Positions 1 to 9,346 are shown, counted from the stretch's first letter. The stretch is DNA of 64,000 bases from Symbioplanes lichenis (GCF_030709675.1 NZ_JAUZQD010000012.1:248001-312000); one strand, 5' to 3'. Translations and numbers: made by a program. Notes: generated from the sequence alone by a model not told the origin.

Positions 1-123
1 GATGTTCGCGAGATCCGGGCGCGCCCTGTGGATAACCGCGCCGGGCCCGGACAGGCTCGCCCGGCCGGGGCATTGCGAAACGTGGCTTTGTGCAGACGGG
101 CGCCGACAGGAGAGGATGCAAGC

Positions 124-2136
124 GTGCCGGTGGAGGTGGGTCCCACGACGAACGCCCATGTGCGGCGGGTGCGCCTGCCCAACGACCGGCGCACGCCGGC
201 CGCGGCCCGCGCCCTGGTGCGGTCAGTGCTGGAGGAGGCGGGGCTCGAGCCGCTGGTCAACGAGGCTCTGCTGCTGACCACCGAGCTGTCGACCAACGCC
301 GTGGTGCACGCCGGCACCGAGCTCGACATCGAGGTCGCCGCGGACGACGCCGGGCTCACCGTCACGGTCACCGACTTCGCGCCCGGCCCGGTCGAGGAGC
401 TGGCCGTCGGCCCCCGCAACGAGAAATCGGACATCGGCGAGGTCGCCGAGCGCGGGCGCGGCCTGCTGCTGGTCGATCATTTCGCCAGCCGGTGGGGCAC
501 GGTCCACGAGGGCACCGGCAAGGGGGTCTGGTTCCGGCTGGAGCACCGGGCCGCGACGCCGGTGACCGCCGCGCTGCCGGTGACCGAGGGCGAGCCGACC
601 CCCAGCGTGGGTGAGCTCACCGCGCTGCTCGAGGTCGACCCGTCGCGCACCACCGACGAGGGCCTCGCCGACTTCGCCACCGAGCTGCTGGTCCGGCTGG
701 CCCGGCTCTCCGGCGCCAGCGGGGCGGTCGTGCGCCTCGACCGCGGCGACGGCTCCGGGCGCATGGTGCTGGCCCGGCACGGCCGCGCCCCGCGCGACGA
801 CGCGGCCACCATCCGGGTGCCACTCGCGGTGCACCGGCCGTACGCGGGGGAGCTCGAGCTCGACGCCTCGCCGGACGGCTATGCCCTGCCCCTCGCCACC
901 ATCGTCGCCGAGCGGCTGTCGCTGCACCTGGAGAACGACCGCCTGCGCCGCGCCGACCTGCGCCGCCAGACCTGGCTGACCTTCCTGGCCGAGGCGAGCG
1001 AGCTGCTGGCGCAGAGCCTCGACGTCAACCTCACGATGGCGCTGATCCCGCAGCTCGTGGTGCCGCGCCTGGGCCAGTGGTGCGCGGTGCACACCACCGA
1101 CGCCTGGGGCCGGCTGCAGCTCGCGGCGGCCACCCACGCCGACGAGGCGGCCATCTCCCAGCTGCACGGCACGCTCTCCGAGACCGGCCCCGACTCGATC
1201 CTGTCCCGGCTCGAGGAGGCGTCCCGGCTCGGTCAGCAGGTGATGTTCGGCACCCCGTCCGAGGGCTTCGCCGTCCCGCTCGTCGCCCGGGGCCAGCGGC
1301 TCGGCACGCTCGCCGTCGGCCGCCACCCCAAGCACCGGCACGACGCCGACGAGGTCGCGGTGCTCGAAGATGTGGCCCGGCGCGCGGCGCTCGCCATCGA
1401 CAACGCGCGTATTCACGACGAAAGGCGCAAGGTCGCCCGTACGCTGCAAGCCTCGCTGTTGCCCCCGGCCCTCCCGCACGTCGACGGGGTCGGGTTCGCG
1501 GCGGAATATGTGCCGACCGGTTCCGAGGTCGGCGGCGACTTCTACGACGTCGTGCCGGCCGACGAGGGCTGGGTGGTGGTCGTCGGCGACGTCTCGGGCA
1601 AGGGCGTCCAGGCGGCGACCGTGACGGGCCTGGTCCGCGACGTGATCCGGATCCTGGTCGACGACGGCAAGCCGATGACCGAGATCCTCTGCCGGGTCAA
1701 CCGCACGCTCGTCCAGCGCGGCGGCGGGCGCTACTGCACGCTGGCCATGGCCTCGGTCACCCGCGACGGCGACGACCTGCGGGTCTGTCTGCACCTGGCC
1801 GGGCACGACCGGGCGGTGCTGGTCCGGGCGGACGGCCGCACGTCGTTCGTCGGCGAGGGCGGCACGGCGCTGGGCCTGCTGGAGACGATCGCCTCCCCCG
1901 ACGCCGCGGTGACCCTGCACGCGGGCGACTCGCTGATCTTCTACACCGACGGGGTGACCGAGCGGAGGCGCGGGCGGGAGCTCTTCGGCACCGCCCGGCT
2001 CAAGCAGGCCGCGGAGCCGCTGGCCGGCTATCCGGCCGATGTGATGGCGGCCCGGCTGCGGTCGACGACGATCAACTTCTCCGTCGAGGAGCCGCGGGAC
2101 GACATCGCGATCCTTGTGCTGAGGAACGACGGCTGA
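124..2136 (+). CDS. ATP-binding / GAF / SpoIIE (PP2C) serine phosphatase
   Basis: Predicted cytoplasmic regulator of the partner-switching type, about 670 residues. The N-terminal 140 residues look like an RsbW-type HATPase (N-box ELSTNAVVHA, G-box RGRGLLLVD). The middle resembles one or two GAF sensor modules. The last 200 residues form a SpoIIE/PP2C phosphatase with metal-binding motifs GGDFYDV, GDVSGKG, FYTDGVTE and C-terminal DDIAI. Such proteins dephosphorylate STAS anti-sigma antagonists, and the fused kinase domain suggests both activities in one chain. I chose GTG 124 because GGAGAGG lies 7-15 bases upstream and the kinase homology begins just after; an upstream in-frame extension has no ribosome site. 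The signal it senses is unknown. A STAS substrate is not adjacent, but a stressosome operon lies 13 kb downstream. Confidence 0.85.
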   Translation: MPVEVGPTTNAHVRRVRLPNDRRTPAAARALVRSVLEEAGLEPLVNEALLLTTELSTNAVVHAGTELDIEVAADDAGLTVTVTDFAPGPVEELAVGPRNEKSDIGEVAERGRGLLLVDHFASRWGTVHEGTGKGVWFRLEHRAATPVTAALPVTEGEPTPSVGELTALLEVDPSRTTDEGLADFATELLVRLARLSGASGAVVRLDRGDGSGRMVLARHGRAPRDDAATIRVPLAVHRPYAGELELDASPDGYALPLATIVAERLSLHLENDRLRRADLRRQTWLTFLAEASELLAQSLDVNLTMALIPQLVVPRLGQWCAVHTTDAWGRLQLAAATHADEAAISQLHGTLSETGPDSILSRLEEASRLGQQVMFGTPSEGFAVPLVARGQRLGTLAVGRHPKHRHDADEVAVLEDVARRAALAIDNARIHDERRKVARTLQASLLPPALPHVDGVGFAAEYVPTGSEVGGDFYDVVPADEGWVVVVGDVSGKGVQAATVTGLVRDVIRILVDDGKPMTEILCRVNRTLVQRGGGRYCTLAMASVTRDGDDLRVCLHLAGHDRAVLVRADGRTSFVGEGGTALGLLETIASPDAAVTLHAGDSLIFYTDGVTERRRGRELFGTARLKQAAEPLAGYPADVMAARLRSTTINFSVEEPRDDIAILVLRNDG

Positions 2137-2168
2137 GTTCTGTCAGACCCTTCTGGGAGGGTGCCGAG

Positions 2169-2729
2169 ATGGCGACTCAGTACTACACGGCGACCAGCAT
2201 CGATGGATACATCGCTGATGCGGACAATTCGCTCGACTGGCTTTTCGAGGCCGACTCCGCGGGCGAGCGCTCCGACGAGAACCCCTTCGGCGCCTTCTTC
2301 GCGGAGGTCGGCGCCTTCGCGATGGGCGCGACGACCTACGAGTGGGTGCTCGAGCACGAGGGCCTGCTCGGCGAGCCGCTCAAGTGGCAGAACTACTACG
2401 GCGACACCCCGAGCTGGGTCTTCACCCATCGCGAGCTACCCCGCATCCCGGGCGCGACGATCACCTTCGTGCGGGGCGACGTGCGGCCGGTGCACGAGGC
2501 GATGACCGCCGCGGCGGGCGGGAAGAACCTCTGGGTGGTCGGCGGCGGCGAGCTGGCCGGCGCCTTCGCCGACGCGGGGCTGATCGACGAGCTGATCCTC
2601 GGCGTCGCCCCGGTGACGCTCGGAGCGGGCGCTCCCCTGCTGCCGCGCAAGCTGACGGCGGCCCGGTTGCGGCTGACCAGCCTCCAACAGGTCGGACAAT
2701 TCGCTTATCTGCGATATGCGGTGTCCTGA
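2169..2729 (+). CDS. Dihydrofolate-reductase-fold protein (RibD C-terminal family), copy 1
   Basis: About 186 residues matching the RibD_C/DHFR-like family of NADPH-dependent reductases that are common in actinomycetes and usually of unknown substrate. It opens MATQYYTATSIDGYIAD and carries the family's central ..WVVGGGELAGAF.. glycine-rich NADPH-binding stretch and the C-terminal ..APLLPRKL.. segment. GGGAGGG sits 8 bases before the ATG. It follows the phosphatase gene by 32 bases and is followed by a paralogue in the same direction, so the pair is a recent tandem duplication. It is not the essential folate enzyme: it lacks the usual DHFR N-terminal pattern. Confidence 0.85.
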   Translation: MATQYYTATSIDGYIADADNSLDWLFEADSAGERSDENPFGAFFAEVGAFAMGATTYEWVLEHEGLLGEPLKWQNYYGDTPSWVFTHRELPRIPGATITFVRGDVRPVHEAMTAAAGGKNLWVVGGGELAGAFADAGLIDELILGVAPVTLGAGAPLLPRKLTAARLRLTSLQQVGQFAYLRYAVS

Positions 2730-2755
2730 CCTCTGGCATGGTGTTTGTCGTGGCG

Positions 2756-3382
2756 ATGACTCAGTACTACACGGCGACCAGCATCGACGGCTTCACGGCC
2801 GATGCGGACGAATCGCTCGAATGGCTCTTCGAGGTGGAGGAGGGCATCGACAACCCGTTCGGCGCCTTCTTCTCCAACGTCGGCGCGTTCGCGATGGGCG
2901 CCGCCACGTACGAGTGGGTCCTGCGCAACGACAACGTACTGGACGAGCCGGAGAACTGGCACGAGATGTACGGCGACGTGCCGTGCTGGGTCTTCACGCA
3001 CCGCGACCTGCCCCTGGTCCCGGAGGCCAACATCTTCATGGTCAGCGGCGACGTCCGCCGGGTGCACGAGGCCATGATGGTCGCCGCCCAGGGCCGCAAC
3101 GTCTGGCTGGCCGGCGGCGGTGACCTGGTGGCCGAGTTCGCCGACGCCGGGCTCCTCGACGAGATCGTGCTGGCCGTCGCCCCGGTCATGCTGGGCGCCG
3201 GCAAGCCGCTGCTGCCCCGCCGGCTCTCCGGCGAGCAGCTGGCCCTGACCAACGTGGCCCAGATCGGCCAGTTCGCCTACCTCTCCTACGCGGTCGGCAA
3301 CATGGCCAAGCTCGGCCGCCACCTGGCCGCCGACGTGCTCAGCCACTCTGTCATCCCGCTCGCGCCCTCCGCCACTAACTGA
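2756..3382 (+). CDS. Dihydrofolate-reductase-fold protein (RibD C-terminal family), copy 2
   Basis: Paralogue of the preceding gene, beginning MTQYYTATSIDGFTADAD, with the same glycine-rich VWLAGGGDL motif and KPLLPRRL near the end. It differs by a roughly 25-residue C-terminal tail (NMAKLGRHLAADVLSHS...) that the first copy lacks. The start is uncertain: ATG 2756 matches the paralogue best, but GTG 2750 or ATG 2738 are in frame and none has a clear ribosome site. Translational coupling to copy 1, which ends 26 bases upstream, is likely. The stop overlaps the convergent TetR gene by 8 bases. Substrate unknown. Confidence 0.8.
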   Translation: MTQYYTATSIDGFTADADESLEWLFEVEEGIDNPFGAFFSNVGAFAMGAATYEWVLRNDNVLDEPENWHEMYGDVPCWVFTHRDLPLVPEANIFMVSGDVRRVHEAMMVAAQGRNVWLAGGGDLVAEFADAGLLDEIVLAVAPVMLGAGKPLLPRRLSGEQLALTNVAQIGQFAYLSYAVGNMAKLGRHLAADVLSHSVIPLAPSATN

Positions 3383-3914
3383 CGTCGGCCACGCCCCGGA
3401 CGGCCCGCTCGACGAAGGCGTCGACCGACTCGCCGGCGCCGGGCCGGGCACTGCCGTCGATCAGGAGAGTGCTGAGCCCCTGGGTCAGGGCCAGCGCGCC
3501 CGGCAACAGCGGCTCACCCAGGGTGCGCCCCACGGTCGCCTGCAGCTCCGCCATCGCGGTCCGGACCGCGGGGTGCGTACTGCAGATGTGTCCCGCCATC
3601 AGCCGGAAGACCTGCGGGCGGGCCAGCGCGAACCGCACACCCTCCTGCACCGTCGCAACCAGCCGGTCGCGCACCGTGTCGCCGGTGACCCCGGCGAGCC
3701 GCGCGCGCACGTCGGCGTATCCATGGGCCGCCAGCGCCGCGAGCAGGTCTTCCTTGTCTGCGTAGTGCCGGTAGGGAGCGTTGGGCGAGACGCCCGCCGC
3801 CCGGGCCAGCGCGCGCAACGACAGCCGATCGGCCCCTTCCGCCTCCAGCAGCTCCAGGCCGGCCGCCAGCAGAGCAGCGGCCAGGTCGCCGTGGTGATAC
3901 GTCGCCCGCTCCAT
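3375..3914 (-). CDS. TetR/AcrR family transcriptional regulator
   Basis: About 179 residues. The N-terminal helix-turn-helix (residues 20-50) reads ..RLSLRALARAAGVSPNAPYRHYADKEDLLAAL, the hallmark TetR DNA-binding domain, preceded by YHHGDLAAALLAA. The C-terminal half resembles the TetR_C_33/WHG-type ligand domain. It starts at the ATG giving MERATYHHGDL; longer forms lack family similarity. It is divergent from the Old Yellow Enzyme-SDR fusion, with only 65 bases between them, and that space holds two copies of a repeated motif. This is the classical arrangement for a repressor of a flavin-dependent detoxification enzyme. Ligand unknown. Confidence 0.88.
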   Translation of the reverse strand: MERATYHHGDLAAALLAAGLELLEAEGADRLSLRALARAAGVSPNAPYRHYADKEDLLAALAAHGYADVRARLAGVTGDTVRDRLVATVQEGVRFALARPQVFRLMAGHICSTHPAVRTAMAELQATVGRTLGEPLLPGALALTQGLSTLLIDGSARPGAGESVDAFVERAVRGVADVS

Positions 3915-3920
3915 GTTGAC

Positions 3921-3958
3921 ACTGTACACACTGGCGGGTAAGTATGCAGTGCACACAT
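3921..3958. promoter_or_regulatory. Probable TetR operator pair in divergent promoter region
   Basis: ACTGTACACACT (3921-3932) and CAGTGCACACAT (3947-3958) are two similar half-palindromic copies, 26 bases apart start to start, between the TetR gene and the fusion oxidoreductase. Repeated sites in so short a divergent spacer are what TetR regulators usually bind. This is inferred from position and repetition. Confidence 0.5.
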
Positions 3959-3979
3959 TGCCGGACCGGGAGCCGCTCG

Positions 3980-5959
3980 ATGACCGCACTGGACGCGCCG
4001 CTGGCGCTCGTACACGGGCCTGCCCTGCCCAACCGGATCGCCAAGGCCGCCATGGAGGAGTTCCTGGCCGAGCCGGGCAACGTGCCCGGCGAACGGCTCG
4101 AGCGCCTCTATCGCCGCTGGTCAGCCGGGGGCGCGGGACTGCTCGTGACCGGCCACGTGATGATCGACCCGCGCGCCCTGGCCGATCCGCGCGACGTCGT
4201 GCTGGAGGAAGGGCGTTCGCTGGAGCCTTTTCAGCGCTGGGCCGAGGCCGCCCGGTCCGGCGGCTCGCGCGTCTGGATGCAGATCAACCACCCCGGGCGC
4301 GTCGTGCCGGGCCGGACCGGGCGCACCTGGTCGGCGTCCGACGTCCCGATCGCCGCCGGCCGCTGGTCCCGGCTCTATCCGACGCCGATGCCGATGAGCC
4401 GGGCCCTGATCGCCGAGACGGTGCACCGGTTCGCCTCGGCCGCGGCGCTGGCCCGGGCGGCCGGCTTCGACGGCGTCGAGATCCATGCCGCCCACGGCTA
4501 TCTGCTCAGCCAGTTCCTCTCCCCGCTGACCAATCGCCGCACCGACGCGTGGGGCGGGTCGCTGGAGGACCGGGCCCGGCTGCTGCTCGACGTGGTCGAC
4601 GCCGTCCGGGCGGGCACCGGGCCGGACTTCACCGTCGCGGTCAAGCTCAACACCGCCGACTTCCAGCGGGGCGGCTTCGCCGAGGAGGACGCCCGCCGGG
4701 TCGTGGGCCTGCTCGCCGCGCACGGCACGGACCTCGTCGAGCTCTCCGGCGGCTCGATCGAAAGCCTGGCCACCCACGGGTACGCCGCCGACGGCCGCAC
4801 CCTCGCCCGAGAGGCCTACTTCCTCGAGGCGGCGGCGGGCATCCTGGCCGACGCCCCGCTCCCCATCATGATCACCGGGGGCATCCGGCGTCTCGCGGCC
4901 GCGCGCAGCGTGCTGGACGGCGGCGCCGCCCTGGCCGGAGTCGCCACCGCCCTGGCCGTGGACCCGGAGGCGCCGCAGCGGTGGCTGGCCGGCGAGGACG
5001 CCCCGGTGCCGCCGATCCAGGTGCGCTGGCGCGACAAGACCTTGGCCTCGGCCGCGACCCAGGCGCTCGTGCGGCGCACCTTCGTCACCGCCCGCCCGGC
5101 CGGCGCTCTCCCCGCTCTCGTCGCCGACCGCCTGCAATTGAGCCGGCTTCCCCGGTCGCCGCTGCGGGGCCGGACCGCGCTTGTCACCGGCGCTTCCAAG
5201 GGACTCGGCGCCGCCCTGGCCGAGGAGCTGGCCCGGCGCGGCGCGCACGTGATCCTCGTCGCGCGTTCGGCGGCGGCCCTGACGGAGCTGGCCGCCCGGC
5301 TGCGGGACGATTTCGGCGTACGGGCGGAGGTCATCGCCGCCGACCTCGCCGCAGCCGACGGCCCTGACCTGGTCCTGGACCGGCTGCACGCCGCCCCGGT
5401 CTCGGTCGACCTGCTCGTGAACAACGCCGGCGCCGGACCGGCCGGACCCTTCCTGAGCCGCCCCTTCGCCCCGGCGCGGACGTCGGTGAGCCTCAACGTG
5501 ACCGGGCTGATGACCCTCACCCACGCCCTCGGCGCCGAGATGGTGGCCAACGGCAGCGGCGCGATCGTCAACGTGGCGTCGACTGCCGCCTTCCAGCCGA
5601 TGCCCTACCAGGCCGCTTACAGCGCGTCGAAGGCGTTCGTGCTCTCCTTCACCGAGGCCCTCGCCGAGGAGCTGCGCGGCACGGGCGTGCACGTGATGGC
5701 CGCGCACCCGGGCGCCACGGCGACCGAATTCTTCGCCGGCACCACCGCGGCGGGCAGCCTCGCGGGCGCTGAGCCGCCGCACCGGGTGGCCGTGCGCATC
5801 CTGGATGACCTGCTCCGGGGCCGGGCCGCCTCCTATCCCGGCCGGGCCACCGACCGCCCGAGCACCTGGGCCGCCCGGCTCCTGCCCCGCACGACCGTCG
5901 CCCAGCTCACCGGCTGGTTCAATCGGCAGCTGGGGCTCGACACCGTGACTGACGCCTAG
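3980..5959 (+). CDS. Old Yellow Enzyme fused to short-chain dehydrogenase
   Basis: Single open frame of about 659 residues joining two oxidoreductases. Residues 1-395 are an FMN-dependent NADH:flavin oxidoreductase of the Old Yellow Enzyme class (WMQINHPGR; AGFDGVEIHAAHGYLLSQFL; NRRTDAWGGSLEDR). Residues 405-659 are a classical SDR with TGASKGLG cofactor motif, NNAG, and the catalytic YSASK. OYEs reduce activated C=C bonds and SDRs interconvert alcohols and ketones, so a channelled two-step reduction or oxidation of an enone is plausible. ATG 3980 starts the FMN domain without extra sequence; an in-frame ATG at 3944 lies inside the probable operator. Likely repressed by the divergent TetR protein. 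It overlaps the next gene's stop by 4 bases. Confidence 0.85.
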   Translation: MTALDAPLALVHGPALPNRIAKAAMEEFLAEPGNVPGERLERLYRRWSAGGAGLLVTGHVMIDPRALADPRDVVLEEGRSLEPFQRWAEAARSGGSRVWMQINHPGRVVPGRTGRTWSASDVPIAAGRWSRLYPTPMPMSRALIAETVHRFASAAALARAAGFDGVEIHAAHGYLLSQFLSPLTNRRTDAWGGSLEDRARLLLDVVDAVRAGTGPDFTVAVKLNTADFQRGGFAEEDARRVVGLLAAHGTDLVELSGGSIESLATHGYAADGRTLAREAYFLEAAAGILADAPLPIMITGGIRRLAAARSVLDGGAALAGVATALAVDPEAPQRWLAGEDAPVPPIQVRWRDKTLASAATQALVRRTFVTARPAGALPALVADRLQLSRLPRSPLRGRTALVTGASKGLGAALAEELARRGAHVILVARSAAALTELAARLRDDFGVRAEVIAADLAAADGPDLVLDRLHAAPVSVDLLVNNAGAGPAGPFLSRPFAPARTSVSLNVTGLMTLTHALGAEMVANGSGAIVNVASTAAFQPMPYQAAYSASKAFVLSFTEALAEELRGTGVHVMAAHPGATATEFFAGTTAAGSLAGAEPPHRVAVRILDDLLRGRAASYPGRATDRPSTWAARLLPRTTVAQLTGWFNRQLGLDTVTDA

Positions 5960-7125
5960 AAAAGATCCTCCACGCGGGCCATGTCGATCTGCGAGCTGAC
6001 GGCCGGCGGCGCATAGAGGGCGACGCACCGGCCGTCACGGGCCAGCAGCACCCCACGCACGGCGTCGAGCACGCCCTCCACCCGGCGGGGCGTCATCGTG
6101 CCGGGCAGCATGGCATGCAGGACGCTGCGGACCACGCCGCCGCGGACCGGGACCGGGATGCCGGTCGCGTCGCTCAGGGCATAGACCGCGGCCTGCAGCG
6201 CCTCGAGGGGCGCCGTCACCCGCAGGGCGATGTCTCCCTCATGGAACGGGTAGCGCCCCCACCAGGCCGGCGCGGTCGGCGCCACGGCCGAGCCGTCGCC
6301 CAGCGCCTTGGCCACCTGCTCGGCGCGCTGGGTGGCGCCGGCGGCGTCGCCCTCGATCAGCACGGCCAGCGTGCCGGGCGGGCGGGAGACCGGGGTCGGC
6401 AGGTCGAGCTCGATGGCGCTGGGCCGCACGCCGAGCGCCTGCACCTCGCCGACCAGGGCGGGCACGTCGCGGGCGGCGGGAACCGGGACGGTCACCCAGC
6501 GCCGGGCCTCCGGGAGAGGCTGCAGGCGGACCGTGGCGGAGAGCAGCACGCCGTCGATCTCGGCGATCCCCGGGCGCCCCTCCTCGCCGTCGGACTCGGC
6601 CTGGTCGCCGTCGCGGGTCACATAACTGACGGCGACGATCTGGGCGGCGGGCGTGCCGAACCGGTAGCGCAGCGGGCCGGACTCGTTGCGCGCGAGCATG
6701 CCGCCGAGGGTGGCGGTGGGCGACGGTGGGTCGACGGCGAGGCGCTGCCCGCGCAGGGCGAGGGCGGCCCGGACCGCCTTGAGCGGGGTGCCGGCGCCGA
6801 TCTCCGCGGTGGCGGCGGCCACGTCGTGATGCCAGATGCCGTCGAGGCGGCCGGTGTCGAGCAGCAGGTCGACCCCGCGCGGAGGGACGCCCCAGTCCAG
6901 CTTGGAGCCGGAGCCGCGGGGGAAGACGGCCAGGCCCCGCTCGGCGGCGAGGCCCATCACCCGGACGACGGCGCGCGTGGTGGCCGGCGCCGCGACGAAG
7001 CTGGCGAGGCGGCCCGCCACGTGATCGGAGGCCCGCGCGGGCCGGGCGAAGTCGGGACCACAGATGTCGATCAGCGCACGGAGCAACGGCTCACGCGCCG
7101 GCAACCCAGGCCGCGTCGAGTCCAT
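5956..7125 (-). CDS. FAD-binding oxidoreductase, GlcE-like
   Basis: About 389 residues. The N-terminal half has the PCMH-type FAD-binding pattern (PRGSGSKLDWG; TLGGMLARNESGPLRYRFGTP), and the size and C-terminal half fit the GlcE subunit of glycolate oxidase rather than the longer GlcD. GlcE normally works with GlcD and the iron-sulfur GlcF, but neither lies beside this gene; a GlcD-like gene starts 57 kb away at 63751. It could act alone or with distant partners. It is monocistronic, convergent with the OYE-SDR fusion (4-base stop overlap) and divergent from the oligopeptidase gene. An ATG start at 7125 fits the family. Confidence 0.78.
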   Translation of the reverse strand: MDSTRPGLPAREPLLRALIDICGPDFARPARASDHVAGRLASFVAAPATTRAVVRVMGLAAERGLAVFPRGSGSKLDWGVPPRGVDLLLDTGRLDGIWHHDVAAATAEIGAGTPLKAVRAALALRGQRLAVDPPSPTATLGGMLARNESGPLRYRFGTPAAQIVAVSYVTRDGDQAESDGEEGRPGIAEIDGVLLSATVRLQPLPEARRWVTVPVPAARDVPALVGEVQALGVRPSAIELDLPTPVSRPPGTLAVLIEGDAAGATQRAEQVAKALGDGSAVAPTAPAWWGRYPFHEGDIALRVTAPLEALQAAVYALSDATGIPVPVRGGVVRSVLHAMLPGTMTPRRVEGVLDAVRGVLLARDGRCVALYAPPAVSSQIDMARVEDLF

Positions 7126-7167
7126 TCACCCTCCCGCCCTCCACCCGAGATCGTCCACTCTGGCATA

Positions 7168-7183
7168 TCGTACACATGTTCGA
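7168..7183. promoter_or_regulatory. LexA-box-like palindrome
   Basis: TCGTACACATGTTCGA differs at one base from the actinobacterial SOS box TCGAAC-N4-GTTCGA. It lies 43 bases upstream of the GlcE-like gene and 70 bases upstream of the oligopeptidase gene, so it could serve either. Function is inferred only; the same window has a perfect copy at 22277. Confidence 0.4.
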
Positions 7184-7252
7184 ATCGACCGGGGAGACCC
7201 GTCCGGCGGACGGCACGCCACACCAACCGACCGCCCGGTAACGTGGGGCAAC

Positions 7253-9340
7253 GTGACGACCGACATGCCCACGACCCCGCCCGCGGTCCGCCCGGTGCCC
7301 GCCGACCGCACCTTCCACGGCGACACCGTCACGGACGAGTTCTCCTGGCTCGCCCAGAAGGAGAATCCGGAGACCATCGCCTACCTCGAGGCGGAGAACG
7401 CGTACACCGAGCGGGCGACAGCCCACCTCGAGCCGCTGCGCACCACGATCTTCGAGGAGATCAAGGGCCGCACGCAGGAGACCGACCTCTCCGTGCCGCA
7501 GCGCAAGGGCAGTTTCTGGTATTACACCCGCACGGTCGAGGGCAAGCAGTACGGCATCCAGTGCCGGGTCGCGGCCGGTCCGGACGAGGTGGACCCGCCG
7601 GCGACCGGCGACGGCGCCCCGCTGCCCGGCGAGGAGGTGCTGCTCGACGGCAACGAGCTGGCCGAGGGCAAGGAGTTCTTCGCGCTGGGCACGTTCGAGC
7701 TGACCGCCGACGGGACCCGGGTGGCCTACTCGGTGGACTTCGCCGGCGACGAGCGCTTCACCCTGAAGATCAAGGACCTGACCAGCGGCGAGACCCTGGC
7801 CGACGAGGTGCCGAACACCTTCTACGGCAGCGCGTGGTCGGCGGACGGCTCGGAGTTGTTCTACATCACAGTGGACGAGGCCTGGCGGCCGTACCGTGTC
7901 TGGCGCCACACCGTCGGCAGGCCGGCGGCGGACGACGTGCTGGTCTATGAGGAGAGCGACGAGCGCTTCTGGGTGGGCGTCGAGCTGACCCGCAGCGAGA
8001 AGTTCATCGTCATCGACGCCAACAGCAAGGTCACTTCCGAGGTACGCGTCATCGCGGCCGACAACCCCACCGCCGAGCCGGCCGTGATCCGCGAGCGCGT
8101 CCAAGGTGTCGAATATTCGATCGAGCACCACGGCCACCGCTTCCTCGTGCTGCACAACGAGAACGCCGAGGACTTCGCGCTCGCCTACACGTCGGCCGAC
8201 AACCCCGGCGACTGGGTCGAGCTGATCCCGCACATGCCGGGCACCCGCCTCGAGGGCGTCGACGCCTTCCAGCGGCACCTCGTCATCTCGCTGCGGCGCG
8301 ACGGGCTCACCGGGCTGCGCGTGATCGCCGACGGCAGCACCGACAGCTACGACCTGGAGTTCCCCGAGCCGATCTACAGCGTCGGGCTGGCGGGCAACCC
8401 GGAGTACGACACCAACCTGGTCCGCATCGCGTACACGTCGCTGGTGACCCCCGACTCGATCTACGACGTCGACCTCATCACCAACGCGATGGTGCTCCGC
8501 AAGCAGAAGCCGGTGCTGGGCGGCTACGACGCGAGCGACTACGAGCAGTTCCGCGAGTGGGGCATCGGCGACGACGGCACCCGCATCCCGATCTCGATCG
8601 TCGCCCGCAAGGGCACGGCCCGGGACGGCCAGGCTCCCCTCCTCCTGTACGGCTACGGCTCGTACGAGCACAGCGTCGACCCCTACTTCTCGATCGCCCG
8701 CCTGTCGCTCCTGGACCGCGGCGTGGTCTTCGCCATCGCGCACGTCCGGGGCGGCGGTGAGATGGGCCGCCGGTGGTACGAGAACGGCAAGATGCTCACG
8801 AAGAAGAACACGTTCACCGACTTCGTGGCGTGCGCGCGCGGCCTGGTCAGCAAGAAGTGGACCAGCGCCGACAAGATCGTGGCGCGCGGCGGCTCGGCCG
8901 GTGGCCTGCTCATGGGCGCGGTCGCCAACATCGCCCCGGACGCGTTCGCCGGCATCGTGGCGCAGGTGCCCTTTGTGGACCCGCTGACCTCCATCCTCGA
9001 CCCGTCGCTGCCGCTGACGGTCACGGAGTGGGAGGAGTGGGGCAATCCGCTGGAGAGCGCGGACGTCTACGCGTACATGAAGTCCTACAGCCCGTACGAG
9101 AACGTCGCCAAGCTGGACTATCCCGCGATCCTCGCCGTGACCAGCCTGAACGACACCCGCGTGCTCTACCACGAGCCGGCCAAGTGGATCGCGCGGCTGC
9201 GGGCCACCGCGCCCGACGGGTCGTACCTGCTCAAGACCGAGATGGGCGCCGGGCACGGCGGCCCGAGCGGGCGCTACGACTCGTGGAAGGAAGAGGCGTT
9301 CGTCATCGCCTGGACTCTCGACCGGGTCGGCCTGGCCTGA
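7253..9340 (+). CDS. ptrB: Oligopeptidase B (S9A prolyl-oligopeptidase family)
   Basis: Serine peptidase of about 695 residues, the usual length for oligopeptidase B, which cuts short peptides after Arg or Lys in the cytoplasm. It has an N-terminal beta-propeller followed by the catalytic alpha/beta-hydrolase domain. With GTG 7253 as residue 1, the triad is Ser548 in GGSAGG, Asp634 in SLNDTRV and His668 in GAGHGGPSGR. WEEWGNP before the triad is typical of the family. GTG 7253 has GTGGGG about 7 bases upstream; ATG 7265 is a close alternative. There is no signal peptide. A strong hairpin follows the stop. Confidence 0.9.
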   Translation: MTTDMPTTPPAVRPVPADRTFHGDTVTDEFSWLAQKENPETIAYLEAENAYTERATAHLEPLRTTIFEEIKGRTQETDLSVPQRKGSFWYYTRTVEGKQYGIQCRVAAGPDEVDPPATGDGAPLPGEEVLLDGNELAEGKEFFALGTFELTADGTRVAYSVDFAGDERFTLKIKDLTSGETLADEVPNTFYGSAWSADGSELFYITVDEAWRPYRVWRHTVGRPAADDVLVYEESDERFWVGVELTRSEKFIVIDANSKVTSEVRVIAADNPTAEPAVIRERVQGVEYSIEHHGHRFLVLHNENAEDFALAYTSADNPGDWVELIPHMPGTRLEGVDAFQRHLVISLRRDGLTGLRVIADGSTDSYDLEFPEPIYSVGLAGNPEYDTNLVRIAYTSLVTPDSIYDVDLITNAMVLRKQKPVLGGYDASDYEQFREWGIGDDGTRIPISIVARKGTARDGQAPLLLYGYGSYEHSVDPYFSIARLSLLDRGVVFAIAHVRGGGEMGRRWYENGKMLTKKNTFTDFVACARGLVSKKWTSADKIVARGGSAGGLLMGAVANIAPDAFAGIVAQVPFVDPLTSILDPSLPLTVTEWEEWGNPLESADVYAYMKSYSPYENVAKLDYPAILAVTSLNDTRVLYHEPAKWIARLRATAPDGSYLLKTEMGAGHGGPSGRYDSWKEEAFVIAWTLDRVGLA

Positions 9341-9346
9341 TGCTGT

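Noticed and set aside
223..1920. Long open frame on the minus strand opposite the first phosphatase gene
   Set aside because: High-GC shadow frame; amino-acid composition is Arg/Gly/Gln-rich and matches no family.
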